DNA of 6,392 bases from Microcoleaceae cyanobacterium UBA9251 (GCA_003542015.1 DPLL01000044.1:1-6392), one strand, 5' to 3'. Shown: positions 1-6,252, numbered from the stretch's first letter. Translations and numbers: made by a program. Notes: a model not told the origin generated them from the letters alone.

Positions 1-1034
1 CCGCCGACACCGGTTCCCAAAATTCGGCGGTGTCGGAATTTGATGCTGTAGATGTGAATTATATTCCCCCGGTATCGTTACGAGTTAATTTTGAAATTGA
101 AGATACGGGCGCTGGGATTGATCCAGAAGAGATGAATAAATTATTTCAACCCTTCGAGCAAACAAAAACAGGTTATAAATCTCAAGAGGGGACTGGATTA
201 GGTTTACCAATTAGTCGCAATTTTGTACAAATGATGGGAGGAGATATTAGTGTCATAAGTATACCTGGTTTGGGAAGTAAATTTTCATTTGATATTGAAT
301 TCAGGATTGCAGATCCTAGCGATGTTAAAATGCTTCAACCACAGAAACAAGTAATTAGTTTAGCACCGGATCAACCAGAATACCGGATTTTGGTGGTTGA
401 CGATCGCCCTGACAACTGTCTAGTCATAGTCAGATTATTGTCACCCCTAGGCATCATCGTGCGAGAAGCTAGAAATGGGCAAGAAGCTATTGCTATATGG
501 GAGGAGTGGCAACCGCACTTGATTTGGATGGATATGCAGATGCCTGTGATGAATGGCTATGAAGCTACCAGACTGATTAAAGCTCATCCCCTAGGTAAAA
601 AAACCGTCATTGTGGCTCTCACTGCTAGCGCTTTTGAAGAGGAACGAAAAACTATTTTGGCCGCCGGCTGCGATGATTTTATACGTAAACCATTCCAGGC
701 AAATGTACTATTTTCGATCATGGAAGAACTTTTAGGTATCAAGTATATTTATGAAGAGCCTGTTGAGGAAACAATCGAAAATGAAACTACAAGTAGCGTA
801 GCTGCTAGCAATCAATCTGTTGAATCCCAACTGAGCAAAATGCCTCTTGATTGGCTGAAAAAGGTATCTGATGCTGCTCATGAATGTTCCGACGATAAAA
901 TTTTTAAGTTGATTGATGAAATACCAATAGAATTTGATTCATCCGCAAAAATCTTAAGGGCTTTAGCTCATGATTTCCTATTTGATGATATTATAGAATT
1001 AGGAGCATCGACCGTTAAAGACCATCAATGTTAA
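1..1034 (+). CDS. Hybrid histidine kinase, 3' part (ATPase end, receiver, helical tail)
   Basis: This is the C-terminal part of a hybrid sensor histidine kinase. The frame is open to the window edge (first whole codon at 3), so the GTG at 30 is not a real start. The end of the HATPase_c domain is visible: G1 box DTGAGID at 102-122, F box LFQPFEQ at 141-161 and G2 box GTGLGLPIS at 189-215. The N box, the phosphorylated His and any sensor domains lie upstream. A complete receiver follows (about 384-734), with the acidic pair D399/D402, acceptor Asp at 531 in WMDMQMPV, and conserved Lys at 687 in RKPF (nucleotide positions). After a Glu/Ser-rich linker, a helical tail (828-1031) lacks the HxxKG Hpt motif. 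The kinase presumably autophosphorylates, passes phosphate to its receiver, and then signals on. The receiver-cyclase gene immediately downstream is the obvious candidate partner. Family assignment is firm; signal and partner are inferred. Confidence 0.93.
   Translation, partial: ADTGSQNSAVSEFDAVDVNYIPPVSLRVNFEIEDTGAGIDPEEMNKLFQPFEQTKTGYKSQEGTGLGLPISRNFVQMMGGDISVISIPGLGSKFSFDIEFRIADPSDVKMLQPQKQVISLAPDQPEYRILVVDDRPDNCLVIVRLLSPLGIIVREARNGQEAIAIWEEWQPHLIWMDMQMPVMNGYEATRLIKAHPLGKKTVIVALTASAFEEERKTILAAGCDDFIRKPFQANVLFSIMEELLGIKYIYEEPVEETIENETTSSVAASNQSVESQLSKMPLDWLKKVSDAAHECSDDKIFKLIDEIPIEFDSSAKILRALAHDFLFDDIIELGASTVKDHQC
4..36. repeat. GC-rich inverted repeat inside the kinase gene
   Basis: CCGACACCG at 4-12 is the exact reverse complement of CGGTGTCGG at 28-36, with a 15-nt loop. 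An overlapping alternative pairs CCGCCGA (1-7) with TCGGCGG (24-30). The stretch is much richer in G and C than the rest of this AT-rich gene. It encodes a Ser/Asn-rich loop just before the G1 box strand of the ATPase domain, where length variation is tolerated. Its left limit may lie outside the window. Confidence 0.55.
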
Positions 1035-1069
1035 GATTTTATATGAAAAATAAACAAGTTTTCTATCTT

Positions 1070-2218
1070 ATGGAAAGCAATCCTGAGCCTACAATTCCAG
1101 CCACCATTCTCGTAGTTGACGATACGCCACATAACGTGCGACTATTATCCACAATCCTCACGGGACAAGGATATCAGGTTCGTAAAGCGCTAAATGGGCA
1201 AAGGGCGCTCGCTACAGTGCAAGAGTTTCCACCACATCTAATTTTGCTGGACGTGATGATGCCAGAAATGAATGGGTATGAGGTGTGTGAACATTTGAAA
1301 TCTTCACCCACTACCAGTTCCATTCCAGTGATTTTTTTAAGCGCCTTAGATGACGCTTCAGATAAGGTGAAAGCCTTTGATGTGGGAGCAGTTGACTATA
1401 TTACGAAACCTTTTCAAGAGAAAGAAGTGTTGGCACGAGTGGCAAATCAGTTAACAATTCAAAGTCAAAAACAACTACTGCAAGAACAAACGAACCAATT
1501 AGAAGAACTTGTCGGACGTTTGGAAGACGAAATTAAAGAGCGACGGCTAACTGAGACAGCTTTACGCCTCGCTCAAAACAAGTCAGATAATTTATTGTTA
1601 AACATTTTACCAGCAGCGATTGTTGAAGCTTTGACAAAAGGGGAGAATACTAATGCCGAGAGATTTGAATCAGCAACAGTTTTATTTGCCGATATTGTAA
1701 ATTTTACTTCTCTTGCTTCCAGAATATCACCTCTAGAATTAGTGAAGTTCCTCAACCAGATTTTTTCAAAGTTTGATGAATTAACTCAGAAACATGGTTT
1801 GGAGAAAATTAAAACGAATGGGGATGCTTATATGGTAGCGGGGGGGTTGCCGGTGCCGAGGCCCGATCATGCAGAAGCGATCGCGAATATGGCCTTGGAT
1901 ATGCAGGAAGCGATCGCTGATTTTCAAACTGACACAGGCGAACCTTTGCAAATTCGGATTGGGATCAATACAGGGCCAGTAGTTGCTGGAGTCATTGGTA
2001 CTAAAAAATTTAGCTATGACTTGTGGGGAGATACTGTGAATGTTGCTTCTAGGATGGAATCTCAAGGATTACCAGGGTTTATTCAAGTTACTACTGCTGT
2101 TTACGATCAGTTGAAAAATAACTATGTATTTGAGGAAAGAGGTTCGATATCGGTAAAAGGTAAAGGAGAGACGATCGCCTATTTACTAACAGGGAAAAAA
2201 GATGATTCGGTTCCTTAA
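1070..2218 (+). CDS. Receiver-linked class III adenylyl cyclase
   Basis: Predicted cytoplasmic enzyme converting ATP to cAMP under control of an N-terminal receiver. Numbered from ATG 1070 (382 aa), the receiver (about 12-125) has acidic pair D17/D18, phospho-acceptor D61 in LLDVMMPEMNG and K113 in TKPF. A coiled coil (about 126-164) leads to LLLNILP (175-181), a helix typical of the segment before class III cyclase domains. The catalytic domain (about 195-375) has metal-binding D208 (FADIVNFT) and D252 (TNGDAYM), adenine-selecting K248 and D317 (LWGDTVNVASRM), and transition-state N324 and R328. This K/D/N/R set predicts adenylyl rather than guanylyl cyclase; one chain holds all residues, so a homodimer is expected. 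In-frame ATGs at 1028 (overlapping the kinase stop by 7 nt) and 1043 would add a hydrophobic N-terminal extension. None has a clear Shine-Dalgarno, and 1070 is preferred because the protein then begins just before the receiver. Confidence 0.93.
   Translation: MESNPEPTIPATILVVDDTPHNVRLLSTILTGQGYQVRKALNGQRALATVQEFPPHLILLDVMMPEMNGYEVCEHLKSSPTTSSIPVIFLSALDDASDKVKAFDVGAVDYITKPFQEKEVLARVANQLTIQSQKQLLQEQTNQLEELVGRLEDEIKERRLTETALRLAQNKSDNLLLNILPAAIVEALTKGENTNAERFESATVLFADIVNFTSLASRISPLELVKFLNQIFSKFDELTQKHGLEKIKTNGDAYMVAGGLPVPRPDHAEAIANMALDMQEAIADFQTDTGEPLQIRIGINTGPVVAGVIGTKKFSYDLWGDTVNVASRMESQGLPGFIQVTTAVYDQLKNNYVFEERGSISVKGKGETIAYLLTGKKDDSVP
1877..1917. repeat. Two HIP1 palindromes in the cyclase gene
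   Basis: GCGATCGC occurs at 1877-1884 and again at 1910-1917, within codons for EAIAN and EAIAD. HIP1 is the highly iterated octamer of many cyanobacterial chromosomes; about 0.1 copy would be expected by chance in a window of this size at even base composition. It supports the cyanobacterial origin and suggests this gene is resident rather than recently acquired. Confidence 0.85.
2215..2218. other. TTAA shared by two convergent stop codons
   Basis: The cyclase ends with TAA at 2216-2218 on the plus strand. The recombinase-like gene ends with TAA on the minus strand, read from 2217 to 2215. Both stops lie inside one palindromic TTAA. No intergenic space remains for a terminator between the two convergent genes, so their mRNA 3' ends must overlap by antisense sequence. 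Confidence 0.9.
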
Positions 2219-3495
2219 AAAATGAAAATTATTTGCAGTTCCCAATTTGTATTTTCCCGGACTATCTCAATGCGATCGATAAATTCTCGAAAATAAAACC
2301 TCCGTTCCGATTCAGACAAGTCGAGCCAAAATTCGGGAATAGAAACAGTTTGAGCAGTTTCTCGCAAATTCACAGGCGGTAGTTGCGCCAATTTGCTTTG
2401 CAAATCTGCAATTTCGGTGCGGATTTTGTAGGCTCTCAATTCGGCCGTTTCTGTGTCTAAAATGCCATTTTCTATCAGGGTTGCTAGTTGATTAATGATT
2501 TGTTCTTTAAATTCGATCGCCCTGCTAATTCCTGCTTTTATTCCATTCATATCCGGCATCTGTAACCCTGCTACAGCAGCGGGTAAATTCTGACAAATTC
2601 CGCTGATGGTAGATTGCAATACTTCATCGTAGGAAAGGCCGCTACATTTAGCCGGCCGACAACAGTTAATTGGCCGCAAATAAAGGTATTCTCGGTCTTT
2701 GCGGTAGGAGGTAACTTTTGCTACTGTCATGGGCGATCGACATTCCGCACAAATCGCTAAACCAGCCAGGGAACGCGGGGCGCTGGCGCTGCGGGGAGAA
2801 AGGCGGCGATTGCGGCGCAGCAACCTGTCTATTTGGGCGGCTTCTTCTCTGGAAATAATCGGGACGTGGGTATTAGAAATTACTTGGCCATTTTGATATT
2901 CTAAATCGCCTCGGTAGGCGGGATTTGTCAGCCAGCGACGGCCCGTACTGACAGAGATTTTTTTGTTGTATTTTTTGGCTAAATACCGCACGGAACCCCG
3001 CAAGGAACCGTAGATTAAAAAGTGTTCAAAAAAGTCTTTGACGGTGGGGGCGGTGCTTTTATCGATCGCATAACGGTCTTTGCTGCGCCGATAGCCGTAG
3101 GGAGCCTTACCCGGTGGAATTCGCGATTTGATCCGGTTGCGGGCGTGTCCTTTGCGAATGCTGCGGCTGTGTTGGCTGCGCTGGATTTCTGCTAGGAGTT
3201 TGAGCAAGTTGGCTGTGTTTTCTGTTTGTTTTTCGTCTGTGACAATTAGTTGGATGCCGAGGTTTTCCAGTTGTTCTAGGCGGGCGCACACTTGCTGAAC
3301 TGTGTCGCCTAGTTCTTCAAAGCGCTGAATTAACAGGTATTTGACTGGTTCTGTTTGGCAGTCTTTTAGGAGTTGTTGCAGTTGCTGTCGCCCTCCTAAG
3401 TCTTGATAAGTGCGATCGACTTCTTGGCCCCAAAATTCCGGTGCGGGTGCTGTTTCTAGCAGAGGTTCGGTGTAAGAGTAGGCGATGATTTTCAT
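2215..3495 (-). CDS. Large serine recombinase-like protein with degenerate catalytic domain
   Basis: Intact 426-aa protein with serine-recombinase architecture. Residues 1-110 resemble the resolvase catalytic fold. A Recombinase domain follows (about 112-235, with RIPPGKAPYGYRR at 125-137). Next come a zinc ribbon (C249-x2-C252 with C278/C279 and C284), a coiled coil (about 320-372) and a C-terminal ESERRFYFREFIDRIEI segment, all usual for large serine recombinases. The N-terminus is unusual. Where active enzymes have YxRVS, this one has YSYTE, so the nucleophile Ser and first Arg are absent. Where they have DRLGR, it has EELGD (60-64), so both later Args are acidic. R36, in the place of the conserved Arg before the LL helix, may remain. 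DNA binding is likely retained and strand exchange probably lost. The gene follows the VOC gene by 3 nt and is probably co-transcribed and translationally coupled. I infer a domesticated DNA-binding protein; its role is unknown. Confidence 0.85.
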   Translation of the reverse strand: MKIIAYSYTEPLLETAPAPEFWGQEVDRTYQDLGGRQQLQQLLKDCQTEPVKYLLIQRFEELGDTVQQVCARLEQLENLGIQLIVTDEKQTENTANLLKLLAEIQRSQHSRSIRKGHARNRIKSRIPPGKAPYGYRRSKDRYAIDKSTAPTVKDFFEHFLIYGSLRGSVRYLAKKYNKKISVSTGRRWLTNPAYRGDLEYQNGQVISNTHVPIISREEAAQIDRLLRRNRRLSPRSASAPRSLAGLAICAECRSPMTVAKVTSYRKDREYLYLRPINCCRPAKCSGLSYDEVLQSTISGICQNLPAAVAGLQMPDMNGIKAGISRAIEFKEQIINQLATLIENGILDTETAELRAYKIRTEIADLQSKLAQLPPVNLRETAQTVSIPEFWLDLSESERRFYFREFIDRIEIVRENTNWELQIIFIF

Positions 3496-3498
3496 CTG

Positions 3499-3855
3499 TT
3501 ACTGGCTGAGTTCGATGATGTTACCGTCTGGGTCTTGGGTAAATAAGGCAGATCGACCTGACGCGCTCATTTGTACCGGGCAATTGTGAGCGATTAATTG
3601 TTGTTTGGCAGCCTCTAAGTTAGCAACAGAAAATGCTAGATGTCGGTTGCGTCCCAATTTTTCATAGTCTATGGCATCTGGTATAGTTGCAGCTAAAATT
3701 AGGTGGATCTGGAAGTTGCCGATTTGATACCAGATTCCGGGAAATTTTAAGTCTCGATCGATTTTTTGCATTCCTAATACGGTGCTGTAAAAGTGTTGGG
3801 ATTTTTCGAGGTTGGAGATGAGTAGGGCGGCGTGGAGGGATTGGGTAATTTGCAT
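3499..3855 (-). CDS. VOC-superfamily (glyoxalase/bleomycin-resistance fold) protein
   Basis: Small cytoplasmic protein of 118 aa, the usual length of a single-module VOC protein with two beta-alpha-beta-beta-beta repeats. The first repeat begins at LHAALLIS and continues through LEKSQHFYSTVLGM (about 6-29). The second begins at NRHLAFSVANLEAAKQQL (about 70-87) and ends in the family signature FTQDPDGNIIELSQ (105-118). Candidate metal ligands in the usual four places are H8, H51, H72 and E115, so metal binding looks intact. Such proteins act as lyases, isomerases, dioxygenases or drug-binding proteins; the substrate cannot be read from sequence and no glyoxalase I name is justified. It is the first gene of a leftward operon, with the recombinase-like gene starting 3 nt after its stop. 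No Shine-Dalgarno is visible; upstream of the ATG the sequence is almost pure A/T on the coding strand. The ATG at 3855 is supported by the domain starting immediately after it. Confidence 0.92.
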   Translation of the reverse strand: MQITQSLHAALLISNLEKSQHFYSTVLGMQKIDRDLKFPGIWYQIGNFQIHLILAATIPDAIDYEKLGRNRHLAFSVANLEAAKQQLIAHNCPVQMSASGRSALFTQDPDGNIIELSQ

Positions 3856-3895
3856 TTTTGTTTGGTATTTATTTTTTTATTTTAACGGCTGATGC

Positions 3896-3923
3896 AGGCA
3901 GATGATCGCCGATCAAGGCAGAT
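3896..3923. repeat. Direct repeats flanking a palindrome (candidate operator)
   Basis: AGGCAGAT occurs at 3896-3903 and 3916-3923, a period of 20 bp or about two helical turns. Between them is the interrupted palindrome TGATCG-C-CGATCA (3903-3915), with 6-bp arms. The group sits just upstream of the predicted -35 of the phosphatase promoter and about 40 bp from the VOC start, where a regulator could affect either direction. The GATC-rich core may partly reflect general HIP1-like sequence bias. Confidence 0.4.
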
Positions 3924-3948
3924 TTGTTGATCTTTGTTGAGTTGTTGA
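3924..3948 (+). repeat. Three TTGTTGA repeats in the promoter
   Basis: TTGTTGA is present exactly at 3924-3930, 3934-3940 and 3942-3948, with start-to-start spacings of 10 and 8 bp. The copies cover the predicted -35 and the spacer up to the -10. Near-helical spacing on one face would suit a cooperative regulator, but simple local duplication is also possible. Confidence 0.45.
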
Positions 3949-3954
3949 TATAAT
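3927..3954 (+). promoter_or_regulatory. Predicted sigma-70-type promoter of the Cache-PP2C gene
   Basis: A perfect -10 hexamer TATAAT (3949-3954) is preceded, with a 16-bp spacer, by TTGATC (3927-3932), which matches four of six -35 consensus bases. Transcription would start near 3961 and give a leader of about 125 nt before the ATG at 4086. This is the best promoter match I see in the intergenic region, and it faces the phosphatase gene. Confidence 0.55.
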
Positions 3955-4005
3955 CATAACATTGTCCGTCGCTATTAACAGATCGAAAACTGTTCTGAGT
4001 AAATC

Positions 4006-4111
4006 GCGATCGCATATTTTCGTGTCGATTGTATTGTCTCTTTTTATGAGTATTTTGTAAACTGCATTGGGGAGTGTTTTTAACAATGGTTTCTCAAAAA
4101 CGCGCGATCGC
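4006..4111. repeat. Two HIP1 palindromes near the start of the phosphatase gene
   Basis: GCGATCGC occurs at 4006-4013 in the leader and at 4104-4111 inside the first codons of the phosphatase gene. They are further copies of the cyanobacterial HIP1 octamer and are unlikely to be gene-specific control sites. Confidence 0.85.
4071..4074 (+). promoter_or_regulatory. Ribosome binding site GGAG that favours the ATG at 4086
   Basis: GGAG, inside the longer TTGGGGAG (4067-4074), lies 11 nt before ATG 4086. The in-frame GTG at 4074 overlaps the last G of this motif and could not use it. The downstream ATG is therefore the better start, although the spacing is slightly long. Confidence 0.5.
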
Positions 4112-6230
4112 CTCCACGTCGGGCAAATTCCGTCTCCGCAATGTCTTGGTGATTCCCTTTGTGCTGCAAATTGTGGCGGCTGTTGGCTGCATTGGCTATC
4201 TCTCTTACAGAAACGGAGAGCAGATTGTCAACGATATTGTTAGTCAGTTGCGCTCCGAAGTGAGTGCTAGAGTTTACGAACTTGTCCAAGCCTATCTGGA
4301 AGCTCCGCCACTGGTGAATCAGATCAATCATGATGTTTTACCTTTGGGGGTGTTGAACTTTGACGATTTGGAGCAAGCTCGACCCTATTTATGGAAACAA
4401 GTTCTGCGATTTAAGGCGATCGGTCATGCGGGAATTGCCAACGAAAAAGGTCAGTACCTGCGTGTGGGTTGGGTAAATCGGCTGATTGGACTTGAACAAC
4501 CTCAGCTTGCTCAGCAACTGATTCCCGGAGGTGGCGACTTGATCTTCTACAACCTTGACGGTGATGGAAACCCGACAAAAATTGACAATACCACGCCCAA
4601 TTATGACGTTCGCACGCGCCCTTTTTACAGAGTTGTTGTTGAGAAGAAACAGGCAGCTTGGAGTGACGTTTATATTAATTTTGGCTACGGTACGCTGCAA
4701 ATTAATGCGAGTCTACCCTATTATGATGCGGACGGGAAACTAATTGGCGTGCTGACTTGTCAGATGGGTCTAGATCAAATTCAAAATTTCCTGCAAACTT
4801 TAAGCGTGGGTAATTCCGGTCAAGTATTTATCATTGAGCCCCAGGGTGAATTAATCGCCAGTTCCGTTAAAAATCTGCCTCTTTCGGTGGGAAAAGGTAA
4901 AGATAGCAAGCGGATCAAAGCACAGGACAGCAGCAACCCGCTGATGCGTCAAAGTGTGCTTTATCTGTTCGATCGCTTCAACCGTTTGGAAGACATTAAT
5001 CACACTGTTCAACTTGACTTTAAGCTGAACGGTCAACGACAATTTATCCAAGTTTCTCCGCTAACTGACAAGTACGGTCTCAACTGGCTGATTATAGTAG
5101 TAGTTCCTAAAGCCGACTTTATGACGCAAATTTATGCTAACACTCGCCACACTATTTTGCTGTGTATTGTGGCTCTAGTTGTCTCTGTTGGAGTGGGTTT
5201 TCTCACGGCTAGCTGGATTACTCGTCCCCTGAACCAAATTGCTCAAGCTTCAGAATATCTAGCAGGTGGCACTCTCAATCAGAAGGTTGATTCCAGTCGG
5301 ATTTTTGAAATTGAAATTTTAGCAAAATCCTTTAATAGCATGGCAAGACAACTGCAAGAATCCTTTGAAACTCTGGAAGATAAAGTCAAAGAACGCACCT
5401 CCGAACTCGCTACAGCCACTCAACAAATTGCCGCTCTGAATAACCGACTGAGAGCGGAAAATTTGCGGATGAGTGCCGAACTCGAAATCCTCAAACAAAT
5501 GCAGCAGTTAATTCTGCCAAAACCTGCGGAATTAGCAGCAATTACAGAGTTAGATATTGCTGGATTTATGGAAGCAGCCGATGAAGTTGGTGGCGATTAC
5601 TACGACGTACTTTATACTGACGGGGTGGTTACGATCTGCATTGGTGATGTCACCGGACATGGATTAGAAAGTGGCATTTTGATGGTGATGACTCAAGCGG
5701 CAGTCCGCACTCTCAAGGAAGTTCAAGAACTCGACCCTGTGCGCTTTTTAGATACCCTCAACCGCACTCTTTATAAAAATATCCAGCGCATGAACTCGGA
5801 CAAAAGCCTGACCCTAGCTATCCTCAATTACGCAGACCGTAAAGTTAGTATTAGCGGTCAACATGAGGAAACTCTCCTAGTCCGAAAAGGCGGTCAAATT
5901 GAACGCATTGACATGATGGATTTAGGATTTCCCATCGGCTTAGATGAGGATATTTCAGATTTTATCAGCCATGTTTTAGTAGACTTAGAGCCGGGGGACG
6001 GGGTGGTGCTTTATACCGACGGCATCCCCGAAGCGAGAAATATCCACAAACAATTCTACGGTATTGAAAGACTCTGTGAAGTGGTTTCTCTAAACTGGCA
6101 TTTGAGCGCCGAACAAATCAAGCAAGCCACCATCGATGATTTGCGAGAATTTATTGGAGAACAAAAGGTATTTGATGACATTACTTTGCTAGTATTGAAG
6201 CAACAGGGAAATATTCTGCATGATTTATGA
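4086..6230 (+). CDS. Membrane Cache-HAMP-PP2C (SpoIIE/RsbU-type) serine phosphatase
   Basis: Predicted 714-aa receptor phosphatase in the cytoplasmic membrane. Numbered from ATG 4086, TM1 is at about 19-41. A periplasmic sensor (about 45-350) has Cache features, including RTRPFYRVVVEKKQAAWSD (177-195) and the GVLTCQMGLDQIQNF strand-helix (221-235). TM2 is at about 356-378, followed by a HAMP domain (about 379-428) beginning ITRPLNQI and a coiled coil (about 428-475). The C-terminal PP2C domain has metal-binding Asp residues at D504 (EVGGDYYD), D521 (GDVTGHG), D645 (YTDGIPEA) and D697 (FDDITLLVLK), so catalysis looks intact. Ligand binding outside should control dephosphorylation of a phosphoserine/threonine protein inside, typically an anti-sigma-factor antagonist (STAS) in partner switching; no such gene is present here. 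It appears monocistronic within the window, with its own promoter. The in-frame GTG at 4074 is a less likely start. The ligand is unknown. Confidence 0.93.
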   Translation: MVSQKRAIASTSGKFRLRNVLVIPFVLQIVAAVGCIGYLSYRNGEQIVNDIVSQLRSEVSARVYELVQAYLEAPPLVNQINHDVLPLGVLNFDDLEQARPYLWKQVLRFKAIGHAGIANEKGQYLRVGWVNRLIGLEQPQLAQQLIPGGGDLIFYNLDGDGNPTKIDNTTPNYDVRTRPFYRVVVEKKQAAWSDVYINFGYGTLQINASLPYYDADGKLIGVLTCQMGLDQIQNFLQTLSVGNSGQVFIIEPQGELIASSVKNLPLSVGKGKDSKRIKAQDSSNPLMRQSVLYLFDRFNRLEDINHTVQLDFKLNGQRQFIQVSPLTDKYGLNWLIIVVVPKADFMTQIYANTRHTILLCIVALVVSVGVGFLTASWITRPLNQIAQASEYLAGGTLNQKVDSSRIFEIEILAKSFNSMARQLQESFETLEDKVKERTSELATATQQIAALNNRLRAENLRMSAELEILKQMQQLILPKPAELAAITELDIAGFMEAADEVGGDYYDVLYTDGVVTICIGDVTGHGLESGILMVMTQAAVRTLKEVQELDPVRFLDTLNRTLYKNIQRMNSDKSLTLAILNYADRKVSISGQHEETLLVRKGGQIERIDMMDLGFPIGLDEDISDFISHVLVDLEPGDGVVLYTDGIPEARNIHKQFYGIERLCEVVSLNWHLSAEQIKQATIDDLREFIGEQKVFDDITLLVLKQQGNILHDL

Positions 6231-6241
6231 TTGACGGTCAT

Positions 6242-6252
6242 AAACCCGGTTT
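6242..6252. repeat. AAACCCGGTTT short palindrome
   Basis: AAACC-C-GGTTT, with 5-bp arms and a one-base centre, lies 11 bp after the phosphatase stop and is followed by TCTACG. From memory, variants of this motif are widespread in intergenic DNA of filamentous cyanobacteria. It is too short to act as a terminator alone and has no T run after it. Confidence 0.3.

Larger units (their letters stand above)
3856..4085. promoter_or_regulatory. Divergent intergenic control region
   Basis: About 230 bp separate the leftward VOC operon from the rightward phosphatase gene, and no ORF here looks coding. The half nearest the VOC gene holds most of the visible structure: an AT-rich tract (3861-3885), a palindrome flanked by direct repeats, and a promoter with a triple repeat. 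The remainder (3955-4070) would be the leader of the phosphatase transcript. It has one HIP1 site and no clear riboswitch or attenuator fold. Confidence 0.6.

Noticed and set aside
30..32. GTG as start of the hybrid kinase gene
   Set aside because: The frame is open to the window edge, and the protein would begin in the middle of an ATPase domain lacking its N box. The gene is simply cut by the window.
828..1031. Histidine phosphotransfer (Hpt) domain at the end of the kinase
   Set aside because: There is no HxxKG motif. The His residues present (HEC, AHDF, DHQ) are not in an Hpt context.
2215..3495. Recombinase-like gene as a pseudogene or active integrase of a prophage
   Set aside because: The frame is full length and its downstream domains look intact, so a pseudogene is not supported. 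The missing catalytic residues and lack of phage genes or attachment sites argue against an active integrase.
3879..3884. TAAAAT on the minus strand as the -10 box of the VOC promoter
   Set aside because: It matches five of six consensus bases, but no acceptable -35 lies 16-18 bp upstream and the tract is nearly all A/T, so the match means little.
4074..4076. GTG as start of the phosphatase gene
   Set aside because: It overlaps the only good ribosome-binding motif, while the ATG at 4086 lies 11 nt after it.
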